Source: a bacterium
GTDB taxonomy: Bacteria; Actinomycetota; Acidimicrobiia; Acidimicrobiales; CATQHL01
Length of the DNA: 5,646 nt
Reading direction: 5' to 3'
Assembly (NCBI GenBank): GCA_026713745.1
Contig: JAPONU010000096.1
Location: 1 to 5,646 of the forward strand
In this document: positions 1 through 5,646 of the stretch, piece by piece
Layout of the letters: every line of letters begins with the position of its first letter
How positions within the stretch are numbered: position 1 is the first letter of the stretch
The notes under the pieces: model-generated
What the model saw: the letters and a program-made list of their open reading frames with translations, nothing else
Told to the model about the DNA's origin: nothing
Database searches by the model: none
Translations under genes and position numbers: made by a program

Positions 1-675
1 CCTAGAACCAACACACTCTTCAACCAACTCACCATCGGCAATCCGAGTCTCGACTACGGCGCCAGCCACACACAGTGGCGACCCTATAAGGGCCTCGACC
101 CCGGAGCGTTTGTCGCCGTTCACCCCAACATGGTCTACGGCCAGACGATCTCGGTGTGTAACCAACAACCCAGTCCCGCCTTCAAGATCGACATCAAGAA
201 CGGCATCAACGCTTGGAACAGGATTATCCGGACGGAGCGCCCGGGCTTCGCCCGTGACCTCTTCACGTGGAAGGACTCCTGCCCAACAGACGAGGAACTC
301 GTCCTTGAAGTGCTATATGTTAGTGACCGCACCATTGACCGCTACTGCACCGCCCCCGCTAGCGAAACTGCGGGATGCGCGTTGCAATTTATCAAAGGCA
401 AGAATCCCCCGATAATCGTTGATGGTAAAATCTACATCACGTGGAGCTACACGTCTTTGGGCGGCAACGAGAGCCCGAATGGGGCACCGCTGACAGCCGC
501 GAATAAGTTACGAGTCATGATAGAGGAGTTAGGGCACTTCTTGGGCCTCGGAGATTACTACGATACCAACAAAGACAGTTGCATGACTAGCGATCACTAC
601 AAGTCGGTGATGGCATCCGAAACGTGTAGGACTGATGATATCCAAACGCGGGACCTCGAAGATTTGCATGAGATT
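1..675 (+). other. Metzincin-like metallopeptidase domain with altered zinc motif
   Basis: Codons 175-185 read EELGHFLGLGD, which aligns with the metzincin signature HExxHxxGxxH/D. The general-base Glu (176), second His (179), Gly (182) and a third-ligand Asp (185, as in snapalysin-type enzymes) are present, but the first His is Glu (GAG at 523-525). Supporting features are a SVMA Met-turn (Met204, ATG at 610), a helix-like INAWN segment about 105 residues before the motif, and a closing LHEIYHP segment like the end of matrixin-type catalytic domains. Several cysteines in the domain may form disulfides. Activity is doubtful: Glu can bind metal in some enzymes, but a His-to-Glu change at this position usually means an altered or lost site. 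The N-terminal boundary is unknown because the gene is cut by the window edge. Confidence 0.65.
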
Positions 676-3378
676 TATCATCCGGGTAGACGCTTGTTGA
701 TGAGCTTCGTCAAGCATGGCCCTAACGGGTGGAGGTTGTATGCGGGTTCTCCTCCGCCGGATACGGGCGAAGGAGAACCGAATCCGGGCGAAGGAGAAGA
801 CAATAGAAGGTATGTGAGTAATGCGGAGCGCTATGTGGTGTTCCGTCATGCGGCGGGTTCGGCCGATCCGTGGGAGTATCGGGGCTGGTTCAGCCGGGAC
901 TTCGTAGGAGAATGGCTTGTCCCCGGTGAAGTCCACGTACGAGACGATGACGGGCAGGACGTGCTGGTACAGAAACTATCGATTGGCGCCTCTCTTGCCG
1001 GTATCACGGGCCACGAGTTCGCAGTGTTCGGCATCACCCGCGGGGATATTGAAAGGATATCGCGGCGTGGGGTGGAGAGGAATGCGACATGGCAGTTTGA
1101 TTTCGACGACGGAGTATGGTCGTTGGGCACGCCGGCGCTTGTGTATGGTCCGCCTTCCAAGCCGCTGAATCTCCGGGCAACGGCAAGCGATCATAGTGTT
1201 GTGTTGTCGTGGGGTTCGGTGCCCGGAGCCACCCATTACTATGTTCATGTCTATCGTTTCGGCAGGACGGATCCGGAATCGTCCGTTCAGGTCGACGCCG
1301 TTCCGGGCAGTTGTTCGGTGCGGGCCACGATTTCGGGTTTGGCGTCGCGGGTGACGCACGTGTTCCGTGTCGAGGCGGAGCGCGTGGGTGTGCCGATGCG
1401 CAGTGAGCTGTCCGAGCAGGTGACCGCGAGGCTGACGTCGGGTCGCAATCCGCGAGGGGCGGCGGGGAGTGTTCCGGCTTCTGGTGAGAGTGTCGGTGGG
1501 TCCGGTTCGTGCACGGTTCCGGTGGAGGTGGGGCCGGTTGTGGGGGAGTCGGCGTCGTGTCCGGTTGATGCGTATTCGTGGGCGTTGCGGGCTGTTGGTG
1601 GGGGGTTTGTGTGTGATCGTTTGGATTCGGCGCCGTCGGTGCCGGGTACGACGGTGGTGGGTTGCCCGCGTGTTGTGCCGGAGTATGCGGTGGTGCCGGT
1701 TGGTGGTGTGGAGAAGTGTTGGCGGACGCTGATCGCGGCGCCGACGGAGACTCTGGGCGACCCGGGGTGTGAGGACGGGTTCACGCCGGTGAGCGGCGGG
1801 GCGTCCTGTTCGAGGACCGACTCGGTGGCGGCGACGCCGGAGTATTCGTGTGATGGTGGTTATGAGTTGGTGACGACGGTGGTGCCGTTCGCGACGCCGT
1901 TGCGTCAGTGCGAGAAGTCGGTGCTGGCGACGGCGGCGAGGACGCCGTCTTGTGACGGCGACAGCGGTTATGCGCTGGTGAGGGTCCCGTTGGGTGGCCA
2001 GTACTGCCGCAAGGCGGTGCCGGCGACGGCGAAGACGACGTATTCGTGCCCGCCGGAATTCGGGTTGGTGACGTTCCAGGGCGTGTCCTGTTATCGGTCG
2101 GTGCAGGCGAAGGCGAAGACGACCTATGAGTGCCGGTCGGGGTATTCGCTGGTGAGGGTCCCGTTGGGTGGTCAGTATTGCCGCAGGACGACACCGGCGT
2201 CGGCGGAGACGACCTATGAGTGCCGGTCGGGGTATTCGCTGGTGCGGTTCTTCGTGATGCCGGGCGTGGTGGGGTACCGGTGTGAGAAGTCGGTGGCGGC
2301 GACGGCGAGGACGACCTATGGGTGCCGGTCGGGGTACCGGTTGGTGACGAGGCTGCTGGGCGGCGCGATCGCCCGCCACTGCCGCAGGACTGTGGCGGCG
2401 ACGGCGTCGTACTCGTGTGACCGCGGCTACACGCGCAGCGGCCGGACCTGTTACAAGTACACCTACACCAGCCTGACGGGCAGGACGTGCCCGGCGGGTT
2501 ACACGCTCATCTTCAACGGCCTGCACCATCTGTGCCGCAAGAGGATCAGCACCGCCGCCACGGTCACCTATTCGTGCAACTCGGGGACCCTGTCGGGCTC
2601 GAACTGCATCCTCACCGACACGCCGACATCGGAGACGACGTACTCATGCAGTGCGGGGAGGCTGTCGGGTTCGCGGTGCATCCTCACCGCCACGCCGACG
2701 TCGGAGACGACGTACTCGTGCAGTGCGGGGACCCTGTCGGGTTCGAGGTGTGTGTTCACCGAGGCGGCGAAGTCGGAGACGACGTACTCGTGCAACACCG
2801 GGAGGCTGTCGGGCTCGACGTGTACCCTCACGGCCACGCCGACGTCGGAGACGACGTACTCGTGCAACACGGGGACCCTGTCGAATTCGGAGTGTGTGTT
2901 CACGGCCACGCCGACCTGGGAGACGACGTATTCGTGCCGTTCGGGGAGGCTGTCGGGCTCGAACTGCGTCCTCACCGCCACACCCACCGTCACGGTCACC
3001 TACGACTGCGACAGCGCCCCCGCCGGCTACACACTCTCAAACCAGGACTGCGTCAAGACAACCACCCGAAACCCCACCCCGACCACCATCTACTATTGCG
3101 ACCCCGGCTACACACACGACCCCGACAACAACACCTGTGGCCGAACAATCACCACAACACCCACCAAGATCACCACCAACAGTTGCCGCGGCGTCCCACC
3201 CGGCGAACCCAACTACCAACTCACCACCACAACCACCGCCACAACCACCACCACAACCTGCACACGCACCATCACCACCCCCGCCCGAACCGGTACCCCC
3301 ACATGCCCAGGCGGCTACAACCCCGTCCTCAACTCGGGCGAGGACGGCATCACGCTCACGTCGTGCCTACTGGACTGA
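1..3378 (+). CDS. Multidomain secreted-type protein: metzincin-like domain, FN3 domain and cysteine-pair repeats (5' partial)
   Basis: The frame is open from the first base to a TGA at 3376-3378, giving 1125 residues of a longer protein. The ATG at 130 is internal: the frame upstream of it is open and reads as ordinary protein. Domain order by window codon: metzincin-like domain about 1-225 (motif 175-185, Met-turn 204), acidic linker about 249-262, unassigned segment 263-383, fibronectin type III domain about 384-479, then paired-cysteine repeats from about 504 to the end. I recognise no named family for the whole protein. Cysteine pairs, FN3 and Thr-rich segments suggest an extracytoplasmic location, but the signal peptide would lie upstream of the window. 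No LPXTG motif or C-terminal membrane anchor is seen; the protein ends SCLLD. The next gene lies 241 bp downstream on the same strand. Role is unknown; adhesion or substrate binding is an inference. Coding status is secure from repeat phase and domain matches. Confidence 0.9.
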   Translation, partial: PRTNTLFNQLTIGNPSLDYGASHTQWRPYKGLDPGAFVAVHPNMVYGQTISVCNQQPSPAFKIDIKNGINAWNRIIRTERPGFARDLFTWKDSCPTDEELVLEVLYVSDRTIDRYCTAPASETAGCALQFIKGKNPPIIVDGKIYITWSYTSLGGNESPNGAPLTAANKLRVMIEELGHFLGLGDYYDTNKDSCMTSDHYKSVMASETCRTDDIQTRDLEDLHEIYHPGRRLLMSFVKHGPNGWRLYAGSPPPDTGEGEPNPGEGEDNRRYVSNAERYVVFRHAAGSADPWEYRGWFSRDFVGEWLVPGEVHVRDDDGQDVLVQKLSIGASLAGITGHEFAVFGITRGDIERISRRGVERNATWQFDFDDGVWSLGTPALVYGPPSKPLNLRATASDHSVVLSWGSVPGATHYYVHVYRFGRTDPESSVQVDAVPGSCSVRATISGLASRVTHVFRVEAERVGVPMRSELSEQVTARLTSGRNPRGAAGSVPASGESVGGSGSCTVPVEVGPVVGESASCPVDAYSWALRAVGGGFVCDRLDSAPSVPGTTVVGCPRVVPEYAVVPVGGVEKCWRTLIAAPTETLGDPGCEDGFTPVSGGASCSRTDSVAATPEYSCDGGYELVTTVVPFATPLRQCEKSVLATAARTPSCDGDSGYALVRVPLGGQYCRKAVPATAKTTYSCPPEFGLVTFQGVSCYRSVQAKAKTTYECRSGYSLVRVPLGGQYCRRTTPASAETTYECRSGYSLVRFFVMPGVVGYRCEKSVAATARTTYGCRSGYRLVTRLLGGAIARHCRRTVAATASYSCDRGYTRSGRTCYKYTYTSLTGRTCPAGYTLIFNGLHHLCRKRISTAATVTYSCNSGTLSGSNCILTDTPTSETTYSCSAGRLSGSRCILTATPTSETTYSCSAGTLSGSRCVFTEAAKSETTYSCNTGRLSGSTCTLTATPTSETTYSCNTGTLSNSECVFTATPTWETTYSCRSGRLSGSNCVLTATPTVTVTYDCDSAPAGYTLSNQDCVKTTTRNPTPTTIYYCDPGYTHDPDNNTCGRTITTTPTKITTNSCRGVPPGEPNYQLTTTTTATTTTTTCTRTITTPARTGTPTCPGGYNPVLNSGEDGITLTSCLLD
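745..804 (+). other. Acidic Pro/Gly/Glu linker with internal 21-bp spaced duplication
   Basis: The encoded segment reads SPPPDTGEGEPNPGEGED, a flexible acidic linker after the peptidase-like domain. The 14-base string cgggcgaaggagaa occurs at 764 and again at 785, an in-frame duplication 21 bp apart. Confidence 0.6.
1150..1437 (+). other. Fibronectin type III domain
   Basis: Codons 384-479 show the FN3 pattern: PSKPLNLRATASD opening, VVLSWGSVPGATHYYVHV with the conserved Trp in strand B and Tyr in strand C, the SGL turn followed by THVFRVEAERVG in place of the usual T.Y.F.V.A, and a closing SELSEQVTARLTS. Length (about 96 residues) fits the family. In bacteria FN3 modules are common as spacers in exported enzymes and adhesins, consistent with its place between the peptidase-like region and the repeat stalk. 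Confidence 0.8.
1510..2568 (+). repeat. Long irregular cysteine-pair repeats (protein-level)
   Basis: Each unit carries two cysteines and a recurring core TTYxCRSGYxLVR followed by a variable loop and a second Cys, then a small Ala/Thr/Val-rich connector. The best-conserved units start at the Tyr codons at 2041, 2125, 2215, 2317 and 2410, giving lengths of 84, 90, 102 and 93 bp. Near-identical DNA blocks recur: the block from 2119 matches the one from 2209 for 36 bases, and the segment encoding LVRVPLGGQYCR occurs near 1975 and 2149. Units before about 2040 are more diverged. All length differences are multiples of three. The Y-C-x2-GY-x-L core resembles complement-control (sushi) modules, but the four-cysteine pattern of that family is not present, so I do not assign it. 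Confidence 0.8.
2569..3000 (+). repeat. Six tandem 72-bp units encoding 24-residue cysteine-pair repeats
   Basis: Unit starts (the Tyr codon before SC) fall at 2569, 2641, 2713, 2785, 2857 and 2929, and the next Tyr codon is at 3001, so the period is exactly 72 bp six times. The consensus is YSCxxGxLSGSxC, then xLTATPTSETT. The residue before LSGS alternates T,R,T,R,T,R along the array, and neighbours share the residues after the first Cys: SAG in units 2-3 and NTG in units 4-5. This suggests growth by a 144-bp dimer. The array is fully in frame with the gene. Confidence 0.95.
3001..3375 (+). repeat. Degenerate Thr-rich C-terminal cysteine repeats
   Basis: The paired-cysteine pattern continues with irregular spacing: YDCDSAPAGYTLSNQDC, YYCDPGYTHDPDNNTC, SCRGVPPGEPNYQLT then a Thr tract to a Cys, and TCPGGYNPVLNSG to the last Cys. 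Codons 1075-1086 (3223-3258) are eleven Thr with one Ala. Base use changes sharply here to A/C-rich sense strand: from 3001 to 3345 all 34 Thr codons are ACC or ACA, whereas the upstream units join with ACG ACG. The Thr tract may be an extended, possibly glycosylated spacer (inference). Confidence 0.75.
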
Positions 3379-3619
3379 GACGCAACCACCAAGCGGCTGG
3401 ACCCGTGACCCACCCTCGACGCCGGTCGTGGCTGCGATGGCTCGCGGGGACGGCGTTTGTGGGTCGGCGGGAACTTTCCTTCGGTCCCGCACGTTGGACT
3501 CAACATGGCGAGCGCGGGTTGGCTGGAGACTGTGATAGGGGTTTTGGTCCTGCGCGCCGAGTCGGGGGGTCGGTCAGCGGCCCCGCTCTCCGCTCACGTG
3601 AACGGTCAGGGGGTTCGTG
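3379..3619. other. Intergenic region between the two repeat-protein genes
   Basis: No coding region, tRNA or clear promoter is seen in these 241 bases. One small inverted repeat, gcggga at 3467-3472 and tcccgc at 3485-3490, could form a 6-bp stem, but it lacks a following T run and lies about 90 bases past the stop, so I do not call it a terminator. Frame 2 has a stop at 3599-3601, which fixes the upstream limit of the next gene. The gap is long enough to hold a promoter, so joint transcription cannot be judged. Confidence 0.5.
3608..3613 (+). promoter_or_regulatory. Ribosome binding site
   Basis: AGGGGG lies six bases before the ATG at 3620 and three before the alternative GTG at 3617. The spacing favours the ATG. 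Confidence 0.6.
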
Positions 3620-3721
3620 ATGCGCCGTGCGGGTCCGTTGGCGCGTCGTCGTGGTGTGGGTGTGGTGGTCGGGGTGTTGGCGGCGGCGTTGGGGGTGGCG
3701 ATCGTGGGGTGGCCCCGCGCC
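3620..3721 (+). other. Signal peptide or N-terminal membrane anchor
   Basis: There are five Arg within the first eleven residues, then about 18 hydrophobic residues (13-30) and a WPRA-ES junction that could be cut after Ala34. The cleavage motif is weak, so an uncleaved anchor is possible. The RRRGV string is not a good twin-arginine motif. Confidence 0.75.
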
Positions 3722-5646
3722 GAGAGTTCGCCGCCGCTTGTTGTGGTTCCCGAGGCGCCGTCGCCTGTTGTGGTTCCCGAGGCGCCGCCGCTTGTTGTGG
3801 TTCCCGAGGCGCCGCCGGGGCCGGTGGTGTCTCTTGAGGTTCCGTCGCTGCCGGTTCTGGTCGCCGAGCCGGTGGATTATGTGTTCGTTGCGGTTTCTGT
3901 GGGCAGCACCCATGCGTGCGGGTTGCTGAGTGAGGGCATCATCACGTGTTGGGGACAGAACCGCTACGGCGAGGCTCAACCGCCGGGCGGGTCTTTCGCG
4001 GCCGTGTCCGCCAGTGACAGGCATTCGTGTGGGTTGCGCAGTGACACGACCGTTGTGTGTTGGGGCGGGAACGGGTCCGGCCAGGCGGACGCGCCGGGCG
4101 GGTCGTTCGTGGCGGTGTCCGCCGGCATCGGGCATTCGTGTGGGTTGCGCAGTGACGCCGCCATCACGTGTTGGGGCGGGAACGGGTCCGGCCAGGCGGA
4201 CGCGCCGGGCGGGTCGTTCGTGGCGGTGTCCGCCGGTGCCAGGTATTCGTGTGGGTTGCGCAGCGACGCCACGATCTCCTGCTGGGGAGATAACGAGGAT
4301 GGCCAAGCCGACGCGCCTGCGGGCTCGTTCACGGCGGTGTCCGCGGGTCGCGGGCATTCGTGTGGGTTGCGCAGCGACGCCACGATCTCCTGTTGGGGCG
4401 ACAATGTGGATGGCCAAACCGACGCGCCGGGCGGGTCGTTCACGGCGGTGTCCGCGGGTCGCGGGCATTCGTGTGGGTTGCGCAGCGACGCCACCGTCGC
4501 CTGTTGGGGCGACAACGGTCGCGCCGAGCGGGATGTGCCGGCGGGCGAATTCGTTGCTATCTCCACCGGCGCCGAGGAGTCGTGTGGGTTGCGCGGCGAC
4601 GCCACCGTGACGTGCTGGGGTCGGAACGACCACGGCGGGGCGAGGCCCCCGGGAGGTTCCTTCACCGCGGTCTCCGCCGGCGGGTCGCACTCGTGTGGCG
4701 TGCGCCTCGACGCCACTGTTGCGTGCTGGGGGTCGGACGGCTTCGGCCGAGCCGACGCGCCGGCGGGCGAGTTCACGTCGGTCTCCGCGGGTGGGGTGCA
4801 TTCGTGCGGGTTGCGCGGCGACGCCACCGTTGTGTGCTGGGGATGGAATCGCGACGGCCAGACCGACGCGCCGGCGGGCGAGTTCGTGGCGGTCTCCGCC
4901 GGTGATTATCATTCGTGTGGCTTGCGTCCTGATGGCAACGTTGTGTGCTGGGGAGGTAACGAGGACGACCAAGCCGACGCGCCGGGGGGCGAGTTCGTGG
5001 CGGTTTCCGCCGGCGGATGGCATTCGTGTGGGCTGCGCCCCGAAGCGACCGTTGTGTGCTGGGGACAGAACGAGAATGGCGCGACGAACGCGCCGGCGGG
5101 CGAGTTCACGTCGGTCTCCGCCGGGTGGCGTCATTCGTGTGGGGTGCGCCGCGATGGCACCGTTGTGTGCTGGGGGGGACTGAACGAGCAAGGCGGGCGC
5201 GACGCGCTGGGGGGCGAGTTCGTGGCGGTCTCTGCCGGCTCGGGGCATTCGTGCGGGTTGCGCCCCGACGCCACGATCGCCTGCTGGGGAGGGCACCGCT
5301 ACGGCGAGTCGGACTCGCCGGGGATTGGCCCGTTCGTGGATGTATCCGCCGGCTTGGGATTTGCGTGCGGGTTGCGTCCAGACGCCACGATTGGGTGCTG
5401 GGGAGGCCACCACATTCCGTTGAGCGTTTACTCCGGGAACACCGACCCGCCGGCGGGTTCGTTCGTGGCGCTCTCCGTCGGCGACTGGTATGGGTGCGCG
5501 CTGCGCCCCGACGGCACCATTTCCTGCTGGGGAGGGCGCCCCTACTACGAGTTGGACCCGCCGGCGGGCGAGTTCGTCGCCGTGTCCCTCAGCACTAACG
5601 CCTGCGGGCTGCGCCGCGACGGCACCGTGGCGTGCTGGGGCGAGAA
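3620..5646 (+). CDS. Secreted RCC1-like repeat (beta-propeller) protein, 3' partial
   Basis: Frame 2 is open from the ATG at 3620 to the window end, giving 675 complete codons with no stop. An in-frame stop at 3599-3601 leaves only GTG 3617 or ATG 3620 as starts, and the ribosome binding site spacing favours ATG. Residues 1-34 form an export signal: basic MRRAGPLARRR, a hydrophobic core VGVVVGVLAAALGVAIVG, and a possible cleavage site after PRA. A Pro/Val linker follows to about residue 88, then 16 RCC1-like repeats, the last cut by the window. The repeat core is SAGxxHSCGLRxDATVxCWG followed by xNxxGQxDAPxGE. RCC1-type repeats form beta-propeller blades; the short blade of about 37 residues resembles that of Streptomyces BLIP-II, a seven-bladed inhibitor of beta-lactamase. 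Such domains usually bind other proteins, and no catalytic residues are seen. The two cysteines per repeat fit an oxidising extracellular location. The partner is unknown, and this gene may or may not share a transcript with the one upstream. Confidence 0.92.
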   Translation, partial: MRRAGPLARRRGVGVVVGVLAAALGVAIVGWPRAESSPPLVVVPEAPSPVVVPEAPPLVVVPEAPPGPVVSLEVPSLPVLVAEPVDYVFVAVSVGSTHACGLLSEGIITCWGQNRYGEAQPPGGSFAAVSASDRHSCGLRSDTTVVCWGGNGSGQADAPGGSFVAVSAGIGHSCGLRSDAAITCWGGNGSGQADAPGGSFVAVSAGARYSCGLRSDATISCWGDNEDGQADAPAGSFTAVSAGRGHSCGLRSDATISCWGDNVDGQTDAPGGSFTAVSAGRGHSCGLRSDATVACWGDNGRAERDVPAGEFVAISTGAEESCGLRGDATVTCWGRNDHGGARPPGGSFTAVSAGGSHSCGVRLDATVACWGSDGFGRADAPAGEFTSVSAGGVHSCGLRGDATVVCWGWNRDGQTDAPAGEFVAVSAGDYHSCGLRPDGNVVCWGGNEDDQADAPGGEFVAVSAGGWHSCGLRPEATVVCWGQNENGATNAPAGEFTSVSAGWRHSCGVRRDGTVVCWGGLNEQGGRDALGGEFVAVSAGSGHSCGLRPDATIACWGGHRYGESDSPGIGPFVDVSAGLGFACGLRPDATIGCWGGHHIPLSVYSGNTDPPAGSFVALSVGDWYGCALRPDGTISCWGGRPYYELDPPAGEFVAVSLSTNACGLRRDGTVACWGE
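3734..3814 (+). repeat. Three 27-bp tandem repeats encoding the VVVPEAP linker
   Basis: Units at 3734-3760, 3761-3787 and 3788-3814 each encode xxVVVPEAP. Units 1 and 3 are identical, and unit 2 differs only in its first two codons (tcg cct for ccg ctt). The Pro/Val-rich segment probably forms an extended spacer between the membrane side and the propeller repeats. Confidence 0.9.
3884..5646 (+). repeat. Sixteen RCC1-like repeats, mostly 111 bp each
   Basis: Repeat starts (Phe codon of FxxVSAG) are at 3884, 3995, 4106, 4217, 4328, 4439, 4550, 4661, 4772, 4883, 4994, 5105, 5219, 5333, 5462 and 5573. Eleven intervals before 5105 are exactly 111 bp. Repeats 12 and 13 are one codon longer, repeat 14 is six codons longer with an insertion near HHIPLSVYSGNTDPP, and repeat 16 lacks one codon before its first Cys. 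Every repeat keeps both Cys, ten residues apart in CGLRxDATVxC. Two blocks are identical at the DNA level over 69 bp (4057-4125 and 4168-4236) and 59 bp (4325-4383 and 4436-4494). Confidence 0.95.

Noticed and set aside
130..132. ATG as the start of the first gene
   Set aside because: The frame is open through position 1, no clear ribosome binding site precedes this ATG, and starting here would cut into what looks like continuous domain sequence.
976..2529. 517-codon open frame on the minus strand, very Arg- and His-rich
   Set aside because: It is an antisense shadow of GC-rich codons in the first gene. Low-complexity Arg/His/Pro composition and no recognisable domain argue against coding.
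3467..3490. Small inverted repeat as a transcription terminator
   Set aside because: The stem is only six pairs with a 12-base loop and no T run follows, so chance in GC-rich DNA is a sufficient explanation.
3494..3540. TTGGAC at 3494 and a TGTGATAG-like string near 3530 as a promoter
   Set aside because: The -35-like and -10-like boxes are not at a proper spacing and the second is a poor match, so no promoter is called.
2487..3620. 377-codon open frame on the plus strand in frame 3
   Set aside because: It overlaps the cysteine repeats in another frame, turns into a His/Pro/Arg-rich string where the DNA becomes A/C-rich, and matches no family.
3930..4610. 226-codon open frame on the plus strand in frame 3
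   Set aside because: It is a shifted reading of the RCC1-like repeats. Only frame 2 is open throughout and gives the CGLR...CWG pattern.
3500..5413. 637-codon open frame on the minus strand
   Set aside because: It lies antisense to the RCC1-like repeats and its own repeats (such as AAQPTRMP) are the complement of the 111-bp period. The plus-strand frame 2 has the signal peptide, ribosome binding site and family match.
2569..5646. Regular 72-bp and 111-bp repeats as CRISPR arrays
   Set aside because: There are no short conserved repeats separated by unrelated spacers. The whole unit is repeated and encodes protein repeats in frame.

Overview
The window is a GC-rich stretch of bacterial DNA carrying two co-oriented, incomplete genes, both for large repeat-built proteins that look exported. 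High GC, strong G/C at third codon positions and the HSCGLR...CWG style of RCC1 repeat suggest a high-GC actinomycete-type bacterium, possibly Acidimicrobiia-like. That placement is inference from composition and protein style only; no rRNA or tRNA is present to anchor it.

Bases 1-3378 (plus strand, frame 1) are the 3' part of a gene open from the first base, so its start and any signal peptide lie upstream. From the N-terminal side it encodes a metzincin-like metallopeptidase domain whose first zinc-binding His is replaced by Glu, an acidic Gly/Glu/Pro linker, an unassigned segment, one fibronectin type III domain, and about 620 residues of cysteine-pair repeats. The repeats begin as long irregular units, become six exact 72-bp units (2569-3000), and end in degenerate Thr-rich units.

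Bases 3379-3619 are a 241-bp gap with no convincing terminator or promoter. A purine-rich ribosome binding site lies just before the next start.

Bases 3620-5646 (plus strand, frame 2) begin a second gene that runs off the window. It encodes a signal peptide, a linker with three VVVPEAP repeats, and 16 RCC1-like repeats of about 37 residues, nearly all with two cysteines. The arrangement suggests a chain of secreted, possibly disulfide-stabilised beta-propellers.

Together the pair looks like a locus for extracellular or surface display and binding: a multidomain protein with a probably altered peptidase domain beside a long propeller protein. A shared function is inferred from adjacency, orientation and common style; no enzymatic pathway can be read from the window. 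Other long open frames, on both strands, are shadows of the repeats.
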